A stretch of DNA of 64,000 bases from Callorhinus ursinus (lineage: Eukaryota; Chordata; Mammalia; Carnivora; Otariidae), in the NCBI RefSeq assembly GCF_003265705.1, contig NW_020312867.1:7225092-7289091 (forward strand), read 5' to 3'. The notes under the pieces were generated by a model. That model did no database searches. It saw only the letters and a program-made list of their open reading frames with translations, and was not told where the DNA came from. A program made the translations under genes and the position numbers. This document shows positions 20,352-32,760 of the stretch, piece after piece (the first letter of the stretch is position 1; the number at the start of each line of letters is the position of its first letter).

Positions 20352-20555
20352 TTAATTTATTTATTTTTAAAAGACTTTATTTATTTATTTAAGAGAGAGA
20401 GAATGAGATAGAGAGCACGAGAGGGAAGAGGGTCAGAGGGAGAAGCAGACTCCCCGCTGAGCAGGGAGCCCGATGCGGGACTTGATCCCGGGACTCCAGG
20501 ATCATGACCTGAGCCTAAGGCAGTCGCTTAACCAACTGAGCCACCCAGGCGCCCT
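20352..20555 (-). repeat. Can-SINE (SINEC)
   Basis: Reversed copy of the GAGAGAGAGAATGAGATAGAG subfamily. ATTTTAATTTTTAA-like flanks on both sides. Confidence 0.92.
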
Positions 20556-20565
20556 ATTTTAATTT

Positions 20566-20767
20566 TTAAAAAAAGATTTTATTTATTTATTTGAGAGAGA
20601 GAGGGAAAGAGAGAGAGAGAGAATGAGTCAGGGGAGGGGCATAGGGAGAGGGAGAAGCAGACTCCCTGCTGAGTGCAGAGCCTGTCGTGGGGCTCAATTC
20701 CAGGACCCTGAGATGATGACTTGAGCCAAAGTCAGACGCTTAACCAACTGAACCACCCAGGCATGCC
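20566..20767 (-). repeat. Can-SINE, diverged
   Basis: Reversed copy only about 10 bases from the previous one, ending AACCACCCAGGCATGCC. Third of a run of adjacent reversed SINEs. Confidence 0.88.
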
Positions 20768-21574
20768 TTATTTTAATTTTTTATACTTAGTTTAAATTTT
20801 CATCAAACCCACACATCCACATGCTTTTCAGAGTCAGCTTTGAATAAGAGTGTAGGTGCCACATATCTCCCTTTCTCCATTCCTTGTTCTCCATAGAAAA
20901 CCACGTTCGTATCTTTTGGTTGTTTCTTTGGATGTCACTTCCATATCTATAAATAAGATGCTTACTATTGTTATTTTTTTTCACTTTTAGGTATTACGCA
21001 TTGAATTCCTGCTCTGAAAAATGAGAATTTAGCTCTCTGTCATCTCCTTTGAGTATGTCCAGAATCATTAGGTATCTTATCAATTTTATCTGCCTGGAGA
21101 CCTTGCCCCTGGACCCTTGCACCTGCTCCACACTGAGCTGGGTGCCTCCATACCTGCTGACCTGCTGTCATCTTGGGTCTCCTTTTACATCATCCTGGAG
21201 GATTCTCTTTGATACCCTCCTGAGATGAATGCCTGCTTTCCGGATCCAAGGCCTTTTCTGATCCTTTACTTTTGGTGGAGCATCTCCTGATGGCCTCTGG
21301 AAAATGTCTGACTTCCATGGACCAACCTCACACTTGGTTAATAGTGTGGTTGCTCATTCCATATTGGAAATGATTTCCTCTCAAAATTTTGAAAGCATTG
21401 CTCCGTGGCCTTTCAACATCTAGTGTCACCATGGGGAAATCTGAGCCCCTTCCGAAGCTTGTCTCTTTGTATATAAGCTGTGCCTGCTCTCTGAAAGCTT
21501 TCACGATTTTCTCTTAACTACAGGGTGTTGAAATTTCATGACGATGTGCCTACATTTTTTGTAGGATTATTTTA
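20768..21574. repeat. Old LINE-like sequence
   Basis: Blocks such as 'gaaatgatttcctctcaaaattttgaaagcattgctccgtggcctt' and 'ctctgaaagctttcacgattttctctt' recall an ancient LINE (HAL1 or L1M type). It continues after the SINE to about 22130. No coding frame survives. Confidence 0.4.
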
Positions 21575-21808
21575 TTTTATTTATTTTTTAATAGCACTTT
21601 CTAGTTTCTTTCTTTTTTTAAAGATTTTATTTATTTATTTGACAGAGAGAGACACAGCGAGAGAGGGAACACAAGCAGGGGGAGTGGGAGAGGGAGAAGC
21701 AGGCCTCCCGCGGAGCAGGGAGCCCAATGCAGGGCTCGATCCTGGGACCCTGGGATCACGACCTGAGCCGAAGGCAGACGCTTAATGACTGAGCCACCCC
21801 AGCGCCCC
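21575..21808 (-). repeat. Can-SINE with extra 3' sequence and second A tail
   Basis: Target-site duplications TGTAGGATTATTTTA (21560-21574 and 21809-21823) enclose a reversed SINE plus about 20 bases of non-SINE sequence (AAACTAGAAAGTGCTATT on the minus strand) and a second A-rich tail. This is the structure of a short 3' transduction by read-through of the SINE transcript. Confidence 0.8.
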
Positions 21809-21823
21809 TGTAGGATTATTTTA

Positions 21824-22436
21824 ATCAGTTCCCCTGAGCTCTCTGTGAGCCCTATCAGTCTGGAAACATACACCCTTCAATTCTAGGACATTTTTTTCTT
21901 GATTTAGGTGTTTGATGATTTCCTGCCCTTTGTGTTTCTTGATCCCTATTTCTGGAATTCTTATTTTTCCAACGGGGAATTCCCTGACTCATTCTCTCAT
22001 GTGCTTCTATTTTCCCTGCTGCTTTGCTCTCTCTCATTGAATCTAATTTCTAGGAGTTTTATCTTTGTACTTTTATTCACTAAAGTTTTTTTCTCATTAT
22101 TTTTCTTTCTTTTTAAAAACAGTATCCTGTTTTAGTGTCCTGGTCTTAATAGTTTCTCTTCTTTTGATGATTTTTCTGATGACATTGTCTGCTGCATAAT
22201 GTTTTTTTTTAAGTTTTTTTTTTCTCTTTGCCACCCACCCCTCTTCTTCTTTTTTTTTTTTTTTTGTATATTAGAAGCTTTCCTCATCTGGCTAGTAGTT
22301 GTTGGTTATTTGCTTCTATTTTGGGTGGGCCGCCACTAACTGGCTTATTTTATTGAAGGACACACAGTGTATGTGTCTTCGGGTTTTTTCGTCTTGAACT
22401 GGTCAAATTTTCCTGGGAAGAATCCTCTGCAATCTT
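21824..22436. repeat. Old LINE-like sequence, continued
   Basis: Right-hand continuation of the ancient LINE-like stretch, rich in T runs and without a gene. Confidence 0.35.
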
Positions 22437-22795
22437 TATGACCTGAAAGTTTGGCTCCTCTCAAATTCATACATTGAAATGCCAACCCCCAGTGTGATGG
22501 TGTCAGGAGGTGGGGCCTTTGGGAGGTGCTTAGGGCCCTCATGAATAGAATTAGTGTCTTCCTTAGAAGAGACCCCAGAGAACTCTCTCAGCCTATCATC
22601 TACCACGTGAAGAAACAGTAAGAAGTCCCCACCTATAAACCGGGAAGTAGAGCCTCACCAGACACTGAATCTGCTGGTACCTTGATCTTGGACTTCCCAG
22701 GCTCCAAAACTGGGAGAAATGAATGTTTATTGTTGAAGCTACCCAGTCAATGGTAGTTTGTTACAGCAGCCTGAACAGAATAAAACAGTGTCTGC
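22437..22795. repeat. Old MaLR/MST-like LTR or similar repeat
   Basis: Contains the typical order 'aggaggtggggcctttgggaggtg', 'gccctcatgaatagaattagtg', 'agagaccccagagaactc', 'cttgatcttggacttcccag' and 'gttacagcagcctgaacagaataa'. The sequence is familiar as a common mammalian repeat; the family name is uncertain. Confidence 0.6.
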
Positions 22796-24429
22796 ATCTT
22801 CAGGTTTTTTTTTCCTCTGGGATTGGTCAGATTTCTCCAAAACCCTGCTCAAAATGTATAAATATGCCTGCCACAGGCCTCAAAGCTGAGATGGGAAAGA
22901 ATGCTGGGTCTGAAAATTGAATATGTACAACTTCACTTAAGTCTCCGGTGTTCAGTAGGTTACCCCTGCTCTCACATGGCATCATGTCGCCTCTCCCCTG
23001 CCCAGAGACCATGTATTAGCCTCCGCAGATAAGAAAGCTCTAGACTTCCACTCAGATAGGAGAAGGAAAGTCAGTGTCACACGGGGGAGGAGACCTGGGC
23101 TGTGCAGATTTTCATGGATCCTGGTGTTGGAGACCCCATTTACCCCACTCCCAGAGAGAGCTGGCCACCGCCAAGCCCGTGACTCCTGGGAGTTTGGTGG
23201 CCCGGATCTGGCCTCCTCTGAGCTGTTGGCTTAGCAATTTCTCTTCTCAGCTCTCTTAAGAATCGCTTCTGCTTCCGTTTCCAGTGTTCACAACGGCTTG
23301 TTATTGTTTCTTTTCCTGTTTCCTTTCGTCCTTGTGGTTTTAATACCACAAATAAAATCCCTTTGCTGTTGGCTCGGTGGTGTTTCGGGAACACGCAAGT
23401 GTGGATTTAGGTCACCAGAGTTAGACAGAAGGAGCTACCTCCTCCCCTCTTTACCCTCACTGCAAAAAGCTACATGTTCTCTTTCTCTCTCCACCTGCAG
23501 TTCTGCGCAATTCTGGCACTTGACATAGCATCAGGCATGTATAGCGTAGTGGGCTATACTCACCCAGAAGGAGGGGGACAGTCAGACACTGCCTGGCCTC
23601 ATAGCTTTCTGCTCCCCTGCCCTGGCCCTGGAGCCAGACTGGCCAGAAAGAGCAGGGGTTTCACCATCGTCAGCCCCGCAGTTTGGGACTTGGCACCAAG
23701 AGTGCCCCCCCCAAACATGGTTGCTCTTCTGGCTCTGATTCCAAACCTGGGTGTTCACTGTGGGGCTGAGTACTCGTTTGATTCCTTTACCAGCTATGGA
23801 GTCCTTTCTACCCTCCCCCTACAGACTTGTCCCCTGCCTCCCACCTAGCCTTCCGTCACCCCCATGAGAGTTCTCTCTCCATGTGCAGGAAGTACAGTTT
23901 TGTTTCTTGTGACACAGTCTGTATCACTTATAAAGCGTCGTTCCTCCAGAGAGTAGCAATGTGGTTTCCATCCAATCAGGGTCCCCTGATTTCCTAAGTT
24001 CCTCGAGGAAATAAGAGGGGGGAGTGATATCATTAAGAAGGTGGCATAGGTCATTCTCCACCTCAGTCCCCTTCACAGAAAGACCAACTAGCAACTCTCT
24101 ACAGACAAAACAGCATTATGGCAATTCCAGAACCTGGGGGTGAGATGGAAATGTGGACCTCAGAAATGGAGTAAAAGTGTACACTCCGATGGTACGACCC
24201 CTCCCCCCAGGCCAGAACAGTGCTGCACCCAGAGGGACCCCCTGGTCTATGATTTCTCCAGGGGGAGAAAGAGAACCTAAGGTGGACATCCTGCTGGGCC
24301 TTGTGGGATGCTTTCAGAGGGGCTCACGGGGGTCTTGCTTCACGGGGGTCACTGGGAGAATCTGCAGGGTTTGATTAGTGGGAATCAGATAGAGATGGAG
24401 AAGGGGGCAAAGCATACACCAGTTAGTAC
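22796..24429. other. Intergenic, no gene recognised
   Basis: Several frames of 60-120 codons occur (for example from 23474, plus) but none shows a signal peptide, splice context or a familiar domain. Confidence 0.4.
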
Positions 24430-25790
24430 TCAGTTCTTGGACTGCATTCCGGCTTGCAGCAGACCTGAGCAGAGATCCCAGCCAGCGTTTCTGTTCCTCT
24501 GCAGAGCCAAGCCAGTGATTCCAAATGGCTAGGGAACTCCGTGGGCAGTTCCATCTGATTTATGTCCCCAGCCAAAGAGCCACACCTGCCATGGTGCTCA
24601 TTCTATGGCCTGTCCAGGCAGGGAAGCAAATTTGCAGCCCTGCCCAACTGCAGAGTATAGCCTCCAGTCCTGCTGACCGGGAGCCTGGCTGGAGAACCTG
24701 GGCAGCCACAGGTTAGGCTATCCTACAGCTGTGCTTGGGCAGGGAACCAAGCCAGCAGCTCTGTCCAACTGTTACATATATAGCCTCTGGCTCTACATAA
24801 TCAAGGAACCTGAACAGTGACCCTGAGCAGCTTTGGAACCCAGGCTCTGGCACTTCACAGAGGAGGAGCCAACAGCCTACATCCCTGCCCTACCTCCTTG
24901 CTGCAGCCCAGCCCAGCCTGCACCCTTGTTCAATGGTTGAAGACAGCCTGTGGCCTCACCCAGGCAGGGAACCCAGCCAGTGTCTCCACCCAATTGTCGC
25001 ACATAGGCTGTAGCCCTGTGTGACGAGGGGGTCTGAACAGCAACCCCACTGACCACGGAGCACAGCCTCCAGTGCCACCCAACTGTGGAATACCTCTGGA
25101 GGCACCTCTTTTTTTTTTTTTTTAAGATTTTATTTATTTATTTGACAGAGAGAGACATAGCGAGAGCAGGAACACAAGCAGGGGGAGTGGGAGCGGGAGA
25201 AGCAGGCTTCCCGCAGAGCAGGGAGCCCAATGTGGGGCTCGATCCCAGGACCCTGGGATCATGACCTGAGCCGAAGGCAGACGCTTAACGACTGAGCCAC
25301 CTAGGCGCCCTGGAGGCACCTCTTGACCAGAGTATGGTCAGCAACTTTGCCCAACAGCAGAGCACAGCCGGTGGCCTTGCTCAGCTTCAAGACACAGCCT
25401 AAGCCCCACCTGTTGGCAGGGCACAATGTGAGGTCTCATTGGACCACACCACAAAGGCCTGCTGCAGCCCTACCTGAACATGGAATCCAGCCAGTGGTGC
25501 CATCTTGTCTGGGAGCACAGCCTGAAATCCCACTTGACCAGGGGCGATTATGGAGCCCAGCCTTAGCCGGGTCCAACAGCAGAGTACACCCAGTGGTACC
25601 ACCATGTCAGGAAACAGCCTGAGATCTGATCCAAACAAAGGTGATTGCAGAGCCCTTGTAGTGGTCCCACCCGACCATGGGGCACAGCCGGCAGCTCTGC
25701 CTGAATGCAGAGCCCAGCCAGCAGGCCCACCCAACCGTGGAGTCACAACATCCCCTGCCCACCCGCCCCCCCACCCCACCCCGACCTCAG
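24430..25790 (+). repeat. Degenerate minisatellite-like array
   Basis: Irregularly repeated phrases such as CACAGCC(T)...GTGGC..CACC, 'agcccagccagcaggcccacccaaccgtggag' and 'gcacagcctccagtgccacccaactgtgga' recur about every 50-70 bases. One young SINE interrupts it. The array gives spurious long frames on both strands. It abuts the L1 ORF2 fragment on its right. Confidence 0.6.
25109..25310 (-). repeat. Can-SINE with target duplication
   Basis: Near-consensus reversed copy. TGGAGGCACCTCTT is repeated exactly on both sides. Confidence 0.95.
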
Positions 25791-25794
25791 AGCC

Positions 25795-26968
25795 TGTCAT
25801 TCTCAGCTGTGAAAGGTTGAAAGCTTTCCCTCTAAGATCAGGAACAAGGCAAAGGTGTCCACTCTCGCCACTTATATTTAATATAGTCCTAGGAGTCTTA
25901 GCCAGAGCAATCTGGCAAGAAAAAGAAACGAAAAGCATCCAAATCAGAAAGGAAGAAATAAAATTTTCTCTGTTTGTGGATGACATGATCTTATATATAA
26001 CACATCCTAAAGGCTCCACCAAAAAACTTAGAAGTAATAAGCAAATTTAGCCAAGTTGCCGGATATAAAACCAACATACAAAAATCAGTTCTGTTTCAGT
26101 ACACTAACAACAAAGTATTTGAAAAAGAAATAAATGAAAACAATCCCATTTACAATAGCATCAAAAGCAATAAAGTATTTCCCAGAATAAATTTAACCAA
26201 GAAGGTGAAAGATCTCTATACTGAAAACTACAAGACTTTGATAAAAGAAATTGAAGAAGGTACAAATAAATGGAAAAGTATCTCATGTTCATGGATCAGA
26301 AGACTTAACATTGTAAACATGTCCATACTACCCAAAGACATTTATGGACTCAGTGCAATTCCTAAATCAAGAGTCCAGTGACATTTTTTTTTACAGAAAT
26401 AGAAAAAAAAAATCCTAAAATTTGCATTGAACCACAAAAGATCTTGAATATCCAGAGCAATCCTGAGAAAGGAGAACAAAGCTGGAAGCATCACACTTCC
26501 TGATTTCAAGCTATATTATAAAGCTATCTATGGTAATCAAAACACTATGAAACTGACATAAAAATGACACACAGACCAATGGAACAGAACTGAGAGTCAA
26601 GAAATAAACCACACCTATATGGTCAACTAATATTTGACAAGGGAGCCAAGAATATTCAACGGAGAAAAGATAGTCTTTTCATAAATGGTGATGAGAAACC
26701 TGGATACTCACATGAAAAGGAATGAAAATATCTTTCACCATTCACAAAAATTAACTCAAAATGGATTAAAGACTTAAATGTAAGACTTGTACCATTAAAC
26801 TCCTAGAAGAAAATATAGGGAGCTCCTTAACATTGGTCTTGGCATTGATTTCATGGATATGACACCAAAAGCACAGGCAACAAAACAAAAATATAAACAA
26901 GTGGGACTACATCAAACTAAAAAGCCTCTGCACAGCGGAAGAAATGATCAACAAAATCAAAACGCAAC
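25795..26968 (+). repeat. L1 ORF2 fragment (reverse transcriptase part)
   Basis: Translates first as L1 reverse transcriptase: the '[20 protein letters not shown]' block, then the catalytic-box variant FVDD at about 25973-25984. Frame breaks follow from about 26045, although the DNA keeps the L1 order to about 26968. It has FVDD instead of FADD, stop codons and both ends missing, so it is inactive. Confidence 0.9.
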
Positions 26969-26969
26969 C

Positions 26970-27365
26970 CGTCCCCAGAGGCCATGGGCGTTGCTGTGAG
27001 GGCCACAGCTGCCCCCTTTTCAGAAGAATTGCCCTTGACCAGACGGCATGGGCGCTGCCTTGCCCGGAAGCTTTTATCATCTTCCCCTCAGGGGCAGTCT
27101 GTCACCAAGACTGACTGACACTGAAATATATAAGAGGGTTTCCTTGCCTCAAGGCAGGACCAGCTCTGGTACAATTCACACTGCAGGTTCCCTGTGAGGT
27201 CAGGCTGAAGGTGCTCTCCACCTGGGACCATATCCTTGCTTAGCTCTTTCTCCCGTCCTGTCTTGTTCCTTCACCTTCCTTTTCCTGAGAATATTCCTGC
27301 AGGAAATCATGTGGACCCAAATCCCTCTTTCAGACTCTGCCTCCAGGAAAACTGGACCTGAAACA
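26970..27365 (+). repeat. Possible solitary LTR
   Basis: Sequence abruptly replaces the L1. It contains a TATA-like AAATATATAAGAGG near 27123 and ends with 'actctgcctccaggaaaactggacctgaaacaa', the style of a retroviral U3-R-U5. The family is unknown to me and no flanking duplication was checked. Confidence 0.35.
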
Positions 27366-29999
27366 ACCTATTTTATTGATCAGAAAAATTTCAAGGAAGC
27401 TAAACGATATATGTATCACCCATTTAATAGGGAGTAGACCTAGGGTATCACCCAGATAGGTCTACTGCCAGTGCCTCTGCTCTTAACCACGACAGGATCC
27501 TGCCTGAGGTGCCTTGGTCTTCTTAGGTCCCTGGTTGTTAGTTGGGGGTTCAAATTGAAGGACCACATAAGTTTTCTCCCAGACCCAGAATATATTCTAA
27601 TTTGGAGGGAGGCCTTATATAGACAAGCTACTGGGCCTTCTTCTTTTTTAAACATCTCTTTTGAGGTGTCTGCCGCTTTAATAAAGGAAGAGAAGTATGT
27701 TGAGAGATCTCACCAGAAGAAGAGAGCATGTTGTCCTGCTTTCAGCGTGGAGAGAAGAAATTTGAGGTGATGAGCTGGAGGAGAAAAGACCAGGGTAGCT
27801 GTCTTCCAGTATTTGACATGGAGTTGTTTTTGGTTTCCTTCTCTGTGGCTGTTCGAGGGCAGAAGTCAGGATGATGGTGAAATGTTATGGAAGGTACATT
27901 CTGGTTCAATAGAAATAACTTCCTAAAATGACAGGAGTCCAAGGATGGAATGTGCTATGTTGACATGTACTAATTTTTCCATCACTGGAAGAGTTTAAGA
28001 GAAAATGTGAGGGTTGTTTAGAGTGAATTTTTGCTTTTGATACATCACAGATGAAACAGCCTCTTAGTTCTGAATTCTAAGAATCTATGCTCAAAAACTT
28101 AAAAAAAAAAGCCTCCCTATTGTTGACACCAAGGATTTTCAATCTTCTTTCTAAAGCAGCAGAAAACTTTTTAAAAACAAAAACTTAAATGGAATTCCAT
28201 GCATCAAACAGATCAAAGGAAAGATGTTCAGGTTAAAGCTGGAAGGGAGAAGGGAGGAGGGACCAAAGCCCTACCATCTTAGCCTAACCTTGATTTTCTA
28301 ATTTTGAAGCCAGAGCTAAGTCTAAGTTTCTTATATTTGCATTCAAGACTTTAAAAGTCCTCTGGCTATGCAATTCTGCAACATTATTCTGTACATGAGC
28401 TCCCGGCTATATCCCTGCAGTGTTTTTCATTGTTTCCAAATGCCGGCTGCCCCTGCTGTGTGCACCACCCCCCTCCCTGCAGTACGCTCTCACACCCTCC
28501 CCTCTGCCATTTCTCTGAAACCCATCTTCCTTCGAGGCTCCGAGAATGTCCTCCACGAAGCTTCGCTGACCACCCTGGCCTTTGCCTTTGCTGACTGTCC
28601 CATGTTCTGTTCTACTGGAATATGGTTTTTTTTGTTGTTGTTGTTTTTGCTTTGTTTTGTTTGACTTGGATGCAGCACAGACAACTTTGTATTGTTTTTA
28701 TTCATGTGCGCCATCCCACCTGACCACTGTGATGATAGATTTCCTGCTTTCTGCATTCTAGGCCTGTGATAGGATCGCACTTCTTGGCCCTCTTGTGGCT
28801 GGATGGGGCCATGTCACTGTTGTAGTCAGGGAGTTAGGCGCTGCACATAACTTCCAAGGTCCCGGCATGTAAGGGGCAGTTCAAGACCCACCAGTCTTGC
28901 CCTCTGCCGTGGTGATCAGCAACAACTGAGTGGCTATCCATCAGTTTGGGTGCCTGAGTAAGAAGCTGTGGAGCAGTGTCTCCAGCCAGCCTGAGGTGGA
29001 CACGCAGCACGAGTGAAAAATAAACCTTTGTTCTTATAAGCCACTCAGAGTCTCCCCCCGCCCAATCCCGCCCCATAACCTAGTTTATCCTAATACGGTT
29101 GGCTATTAGGGGAGAGTATCCTACACTGTTTTGTATTTCTGATGCTCAACAGAGTAACTTGTTCATAGTAGATGCTTAATCAAGATCTGATTTATTTAGC
29201 AAACCTTTCTGAAGTGTTTTTGGAAGTTCATCTAAAAATGATTCCTTTCCATCTTCCTGAAGAAGCCGTAAGCATTTTAGGGCCAGGAACCTCTTTAGAT
29301 AATTGCTCTGCCACTATGTCCCGAGCACCGGTCCACAGGAAACTTAAAACGGCCTGCATAGGGGGGGATAGGTTGTGGGGGTAGGGGCAGTTAGAGAAAG
29401 ATATTCTAGGAAGGATGAAAACGTGACCTGACCTGGACACAGCCGTGGTTAATTCCCGGGAAAGAAGACAAATGAAATGATGCAGTGAGAGAGAAAGAGC
29501 AGCTTCTAGAAAGGTCTGGGCCACAGTAAAGAAGCCAGTGAAGTCATCCTGAGAGGTGCAAGAGAGCTAGAGACAGGGATACACTTGGAAACGAAAGAGT
29601 TATACTCTTTCCCTGGAGCTGGAACAGAAAGGTAACATTGTCTATGGTTCAAACACAGAGGACAGATCTGTCCTTGAGCCTGGATTCTGGGTAAACACCC
29701 TGGATCTTAGACTTGACATTAGTTTAGTTAGTTTGGAAATTTTCAACCTTGATTTGAAAAAGCACAGGGAGCAGAGAGGTCTCTGAATCACTGACAATCC
29801 CTGCCCCCTGTTTGGAATGCTGACAGTGCTGACAAGGGAGGAGCTAGGAGAGGCGCAGGGCGGAAGGAGATAAACGGTCAAACGCTCCAAGAAGTCAAGG
29901 CAGCTGAGAATTCATGGTAGATACCGACAGCGACCAGTCACTAGGGCTTGTCTGTATGTCAGACACTCTTCTACACCATTCTATGTGCTTTACAAGTAT
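27366..29999. other. Intergenic, no gene recognised
   Basis: Includes repeat-like stretches near 28700-29160 but no defensin cysteine pattern on either strand. Confidence 0.4.
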
Positions 30000-30113
30000 T
30001 ACCTTATTCATCTTCACAGCAAACCTCTGAGCTCAGCAGTGTTGTCTCCATATTAGAAACGAAAACTGAGGTTCAAAGAAATGAACTGGTTTGTTAAAAG
30101 TCACATGGTTAGT

Positions 30114-30114
<1 letters not shown>

Positions 30115-30157
<43 letters not shown>
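30115..30157. repeat. (AC)n microsatellite
   Basis: About 20 uninterrupted AC units. Confidence 0.97.
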
Positions 30158-30158
<1 letters not shown>

Positions 30159-30513
30159 CTGAATAAAATCTTGCCATTTGCAACGGCATGGACCGAGCTA
30201 GAGTGTAATGCTAAGTGAAATAAGTCAGTCAGAGAAAGACAAACACCATATGATTTCACTCATATGTGGGATTTAAGACACAAAACAAATGAGCAAAGTG
30301 GAAAAGAAGAGAGAGAGAGGCAAACCAAGAAACAGACTTAACTCTAGAGAACAAACTGATGGTCACCAGAGGGGAGGTGGGGGGGGAGCTGATGGGGACT
30401 AAGAGCACACTTATCAGAATGAGCGCCGGGTGTTGAATCACTATATTGTACATCTGAAACCAATATGACACTGTAAGTTCACTAACTGGAATTTAAACAA
30501 AAACTTAAAAAAA
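30158..30513 (+). repeat. 5'-truncated carnivore L1 3' end
   Basis: Carnivore L1 blocks 'ctaagtgaaataagtcagtcagagaaagacaaacaccatatg' and 'gatgagcgccgggtg'-like sequence, then an A-rich tail. Confidence 0.87.
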
Positions 30514-30584
30514 GGTCACATGGCTGATAAGTTGTAAAGTGAGGATTTAAACCCAGATTTGTTTGGGTTCAAAGCTTTCATTTT

Positions 30585-30778
30585 GTTTTTAAGATTTTAT
30601 TTATTTATTTGAGGGAGAGAGAGAGCGAGAGAGGGAACACAAGCAGGGGGGAGTGGGAGAGGGAGAAGCAGGCGCCCCGCCGAGCAGGGAGCCCGATGCG
30701 GGGTTCAATCCCAGGACCCTGGGATCATGACCTGAGCCAAAGGCAGACGCTTAACGACTGAGCCACCCAGGCGCCCCC
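30585..30778 (-). repeat. Can-SINE (SINEC)
   Basis: Near-consensus reversed copy ending CAGGCGCCCCC. Confidence 0.93.
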
Positions 30779-31839
30779 ATTTTTTTTTAATTCCTGGTGA
30801 TAGATTGTCATACATCCTTTCAAGATACTAGAAGAAAAAGTGCCAGCATATCTGCTGCCATTGCTAATTACACATAGCACCAGGAGCCAAGGAGCTGGAA
30901 TGTAATAGAGATAAAGATAGAAAGCCAGAAAATCTCCAAGCCTCACGAGGGCCAGTAGTCTCATTGTCTTTCCCCACCACCCTCCAATGTCCCCACCCCC
31001 AAAGACTGCAATGAAGCAAAATGTAGATGGGAAGTGGTCTTTTTATGAGTCTCCTCTACTGCTGAAAGCCAGTGTTGATGGTGCTAAATAATGCACATAA
31101 TGGATTCAGGTCTTTCCTTCGTTAGGCCACTAGTCTGCTAATCAGCATCCACAAGAACAAGCATGCAGGGTTATGATGACATTCTTTACTGGAGGAGAAG
31201 TAGATCTTGAAACAGTTTAGTGTAGGAGAAACTCTGTACCTTTAAGGGTTCTTTGGATGTGCAAAGGAAGTCCCTTCAAGACTAAGGCTTCTGCAGGAAT
31301 GGGGCTCCCATGAGTTCCTCTCCTTTCTCTCTCTCTTCAGTCTTTCACGACTCTAGAAACCATCTCCTTCCTCAAGAATGGAGGAAGTTATGCCTTTGGT
31401 TTGGCCCTGAGCCTTGTAAACTCAAATGGCACCTTGGGTTTCTTTTCAGCCACCCTTTCTGGAAGGAAAGGAAATGCTTCCAGTCCATAGGGCTGATGTC
31501 CTCACTAGTGATCCTTAGAAGAAAGCCCCTTGTCAAAGAGCACTTTTTTCTTTCTTTCTTTTTCTTTCTTTTCTTTCTTTTAGTTTTCTGTTTTGAGGAT
31601 TAGTTATTTACAGCAAATTTGTCATTGTTGGTCTTAGGCGAAGCCCTTCTCTTGTTTTATTTTTACTGATGTATTGATTTTTATCCCCACAATCAACTCC
31701 CATCCATGTCCTGCATAGGCAACTCTTCTGATGTTTTAATATGTACCTTTTTAGAGTGTATGTATTTTTATTTTACATAAATGGTTTTAGGTAATATATT
31801 TCATTCTGTTGTTTATCTTTTAAAATTAGCAGTAGTTTG
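30779..31839. other. Intergenic, no gene recognised
   Basis: No supported feature apart from a CT-rich run near 31546-31580. Confidence 0.4.
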
Positions 31840-32760
31840 GAGAAGTCAACTTCACTCAGCTATAATTTCCATAAAATAAAATGCACCCATTTTAAGTGTG
31901 TAAATTTTGATGTTTTGACACCTGTGTATAGAACATTTTCATCATCCTAAAAGTTCTCTCCTGTCCCATCTCAGTCAATGCCCACTCCTCTCACCAGCCC
32001 CAGGCAACCACTGATGTGGGTTTTTTGGTCACTGTAGATTAGATTTGTCCTTCCTAGAGTTTTATACAAGTAGATTTACTCAGTATATTCTCTTTTGGTC
32101 TGGCTTCTTTCACTCAGTCCAGTTCTTTTTAGATTCCTACATGCTGTGTGTAACAGCAATTAAAGCTTCTTTATTGCTGAGTAGTATTCTATTATATGGA
32201 TAAACTGCCATTTATTTCTTTGCGACTGGATGGATATTTAAGTTGTTTCTACTTATGATAAATAAAGCTGCTGTGAAAATTTATGTATACTTTTTGGAGT
32301 CGACATAACTCTTTATCTTGGATAAATACTTAGGAATGGAATTGCTGGATTGTATGGTAAGTACGTTTAACTTTATAAGAAACCATCAAACTAAAAAAAA
32401 CCCCCAGGGTGCTTGGGTGGCTCAGTGGGGTAAGCGGCCGACTCTGGATTTCGGCTCAGGTCATGATCTCAGGGTCCTGGGATTGAGCCCCGCGTCGGGA
32501 CCTGTGCTGAGTGTTGGAGCCTGCTTGAGATACTCTCTCTTTCTTCCTCTGACTCTTCCCCCCACATCTTTCTCTTAAATAAATAAATAAATCTTTAAAA
32601 AAAAAACCCAAACCAAACCCAAACCAAACCCCCACCAAACTGACTTCCAAAGTGGTGATACCATTACAGGGAGCACTGGTATTCAACACTCAGCCATATT
32701 GATTTGTGTGCACCTAATTCTCCAGCTTACAATAGCCCTCAGCATATTCCCTTATGGAAA
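31840..32760 (-). repeat. Old L1 3' region, split by a SINE
   Basis: Reversed L1 ('agaacattttcatcatcctaaaagttctctcctgtccc', 'gctgagtagtattctattatatggataaac', 'gcactggtattcaac'). It is interrupted at 32407-32605. Confidence 0.65.
32407..32605 (+). repeat. Can-SINE, diverged
   Basis: Forward copy of an older subfamily. The tail runs into a degenerate AAACC repeat at 32606-32637. Confidence 0.87.

Larger units (their letters stand above)
30000..30570 (-). repeat. MIR split by an L1 end and an AC repeat
   Basis: The MIR parts are 30000-30114 ('tgctttacaagtattaccttattcatcttcacagcaa', 'gaaactgaggttcaaagaaatgaactg') and 30514-30570. GTCACATGG occurs at both sides of the inserted material, the likely target duplication of the L1. 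Confidence 0.7.

Noticed and set aside
25399..26022. 207-codon minus-strand frame
   Set aside because: It runs antisense through the minisatellite and the L1 ORF2 fragment. The real homology is L1 on the plus strand.
32606..32637. AAACC repeats resembling telomere-type sequence
   Set aside because: It is the degenerate tail of a Can-SINE.
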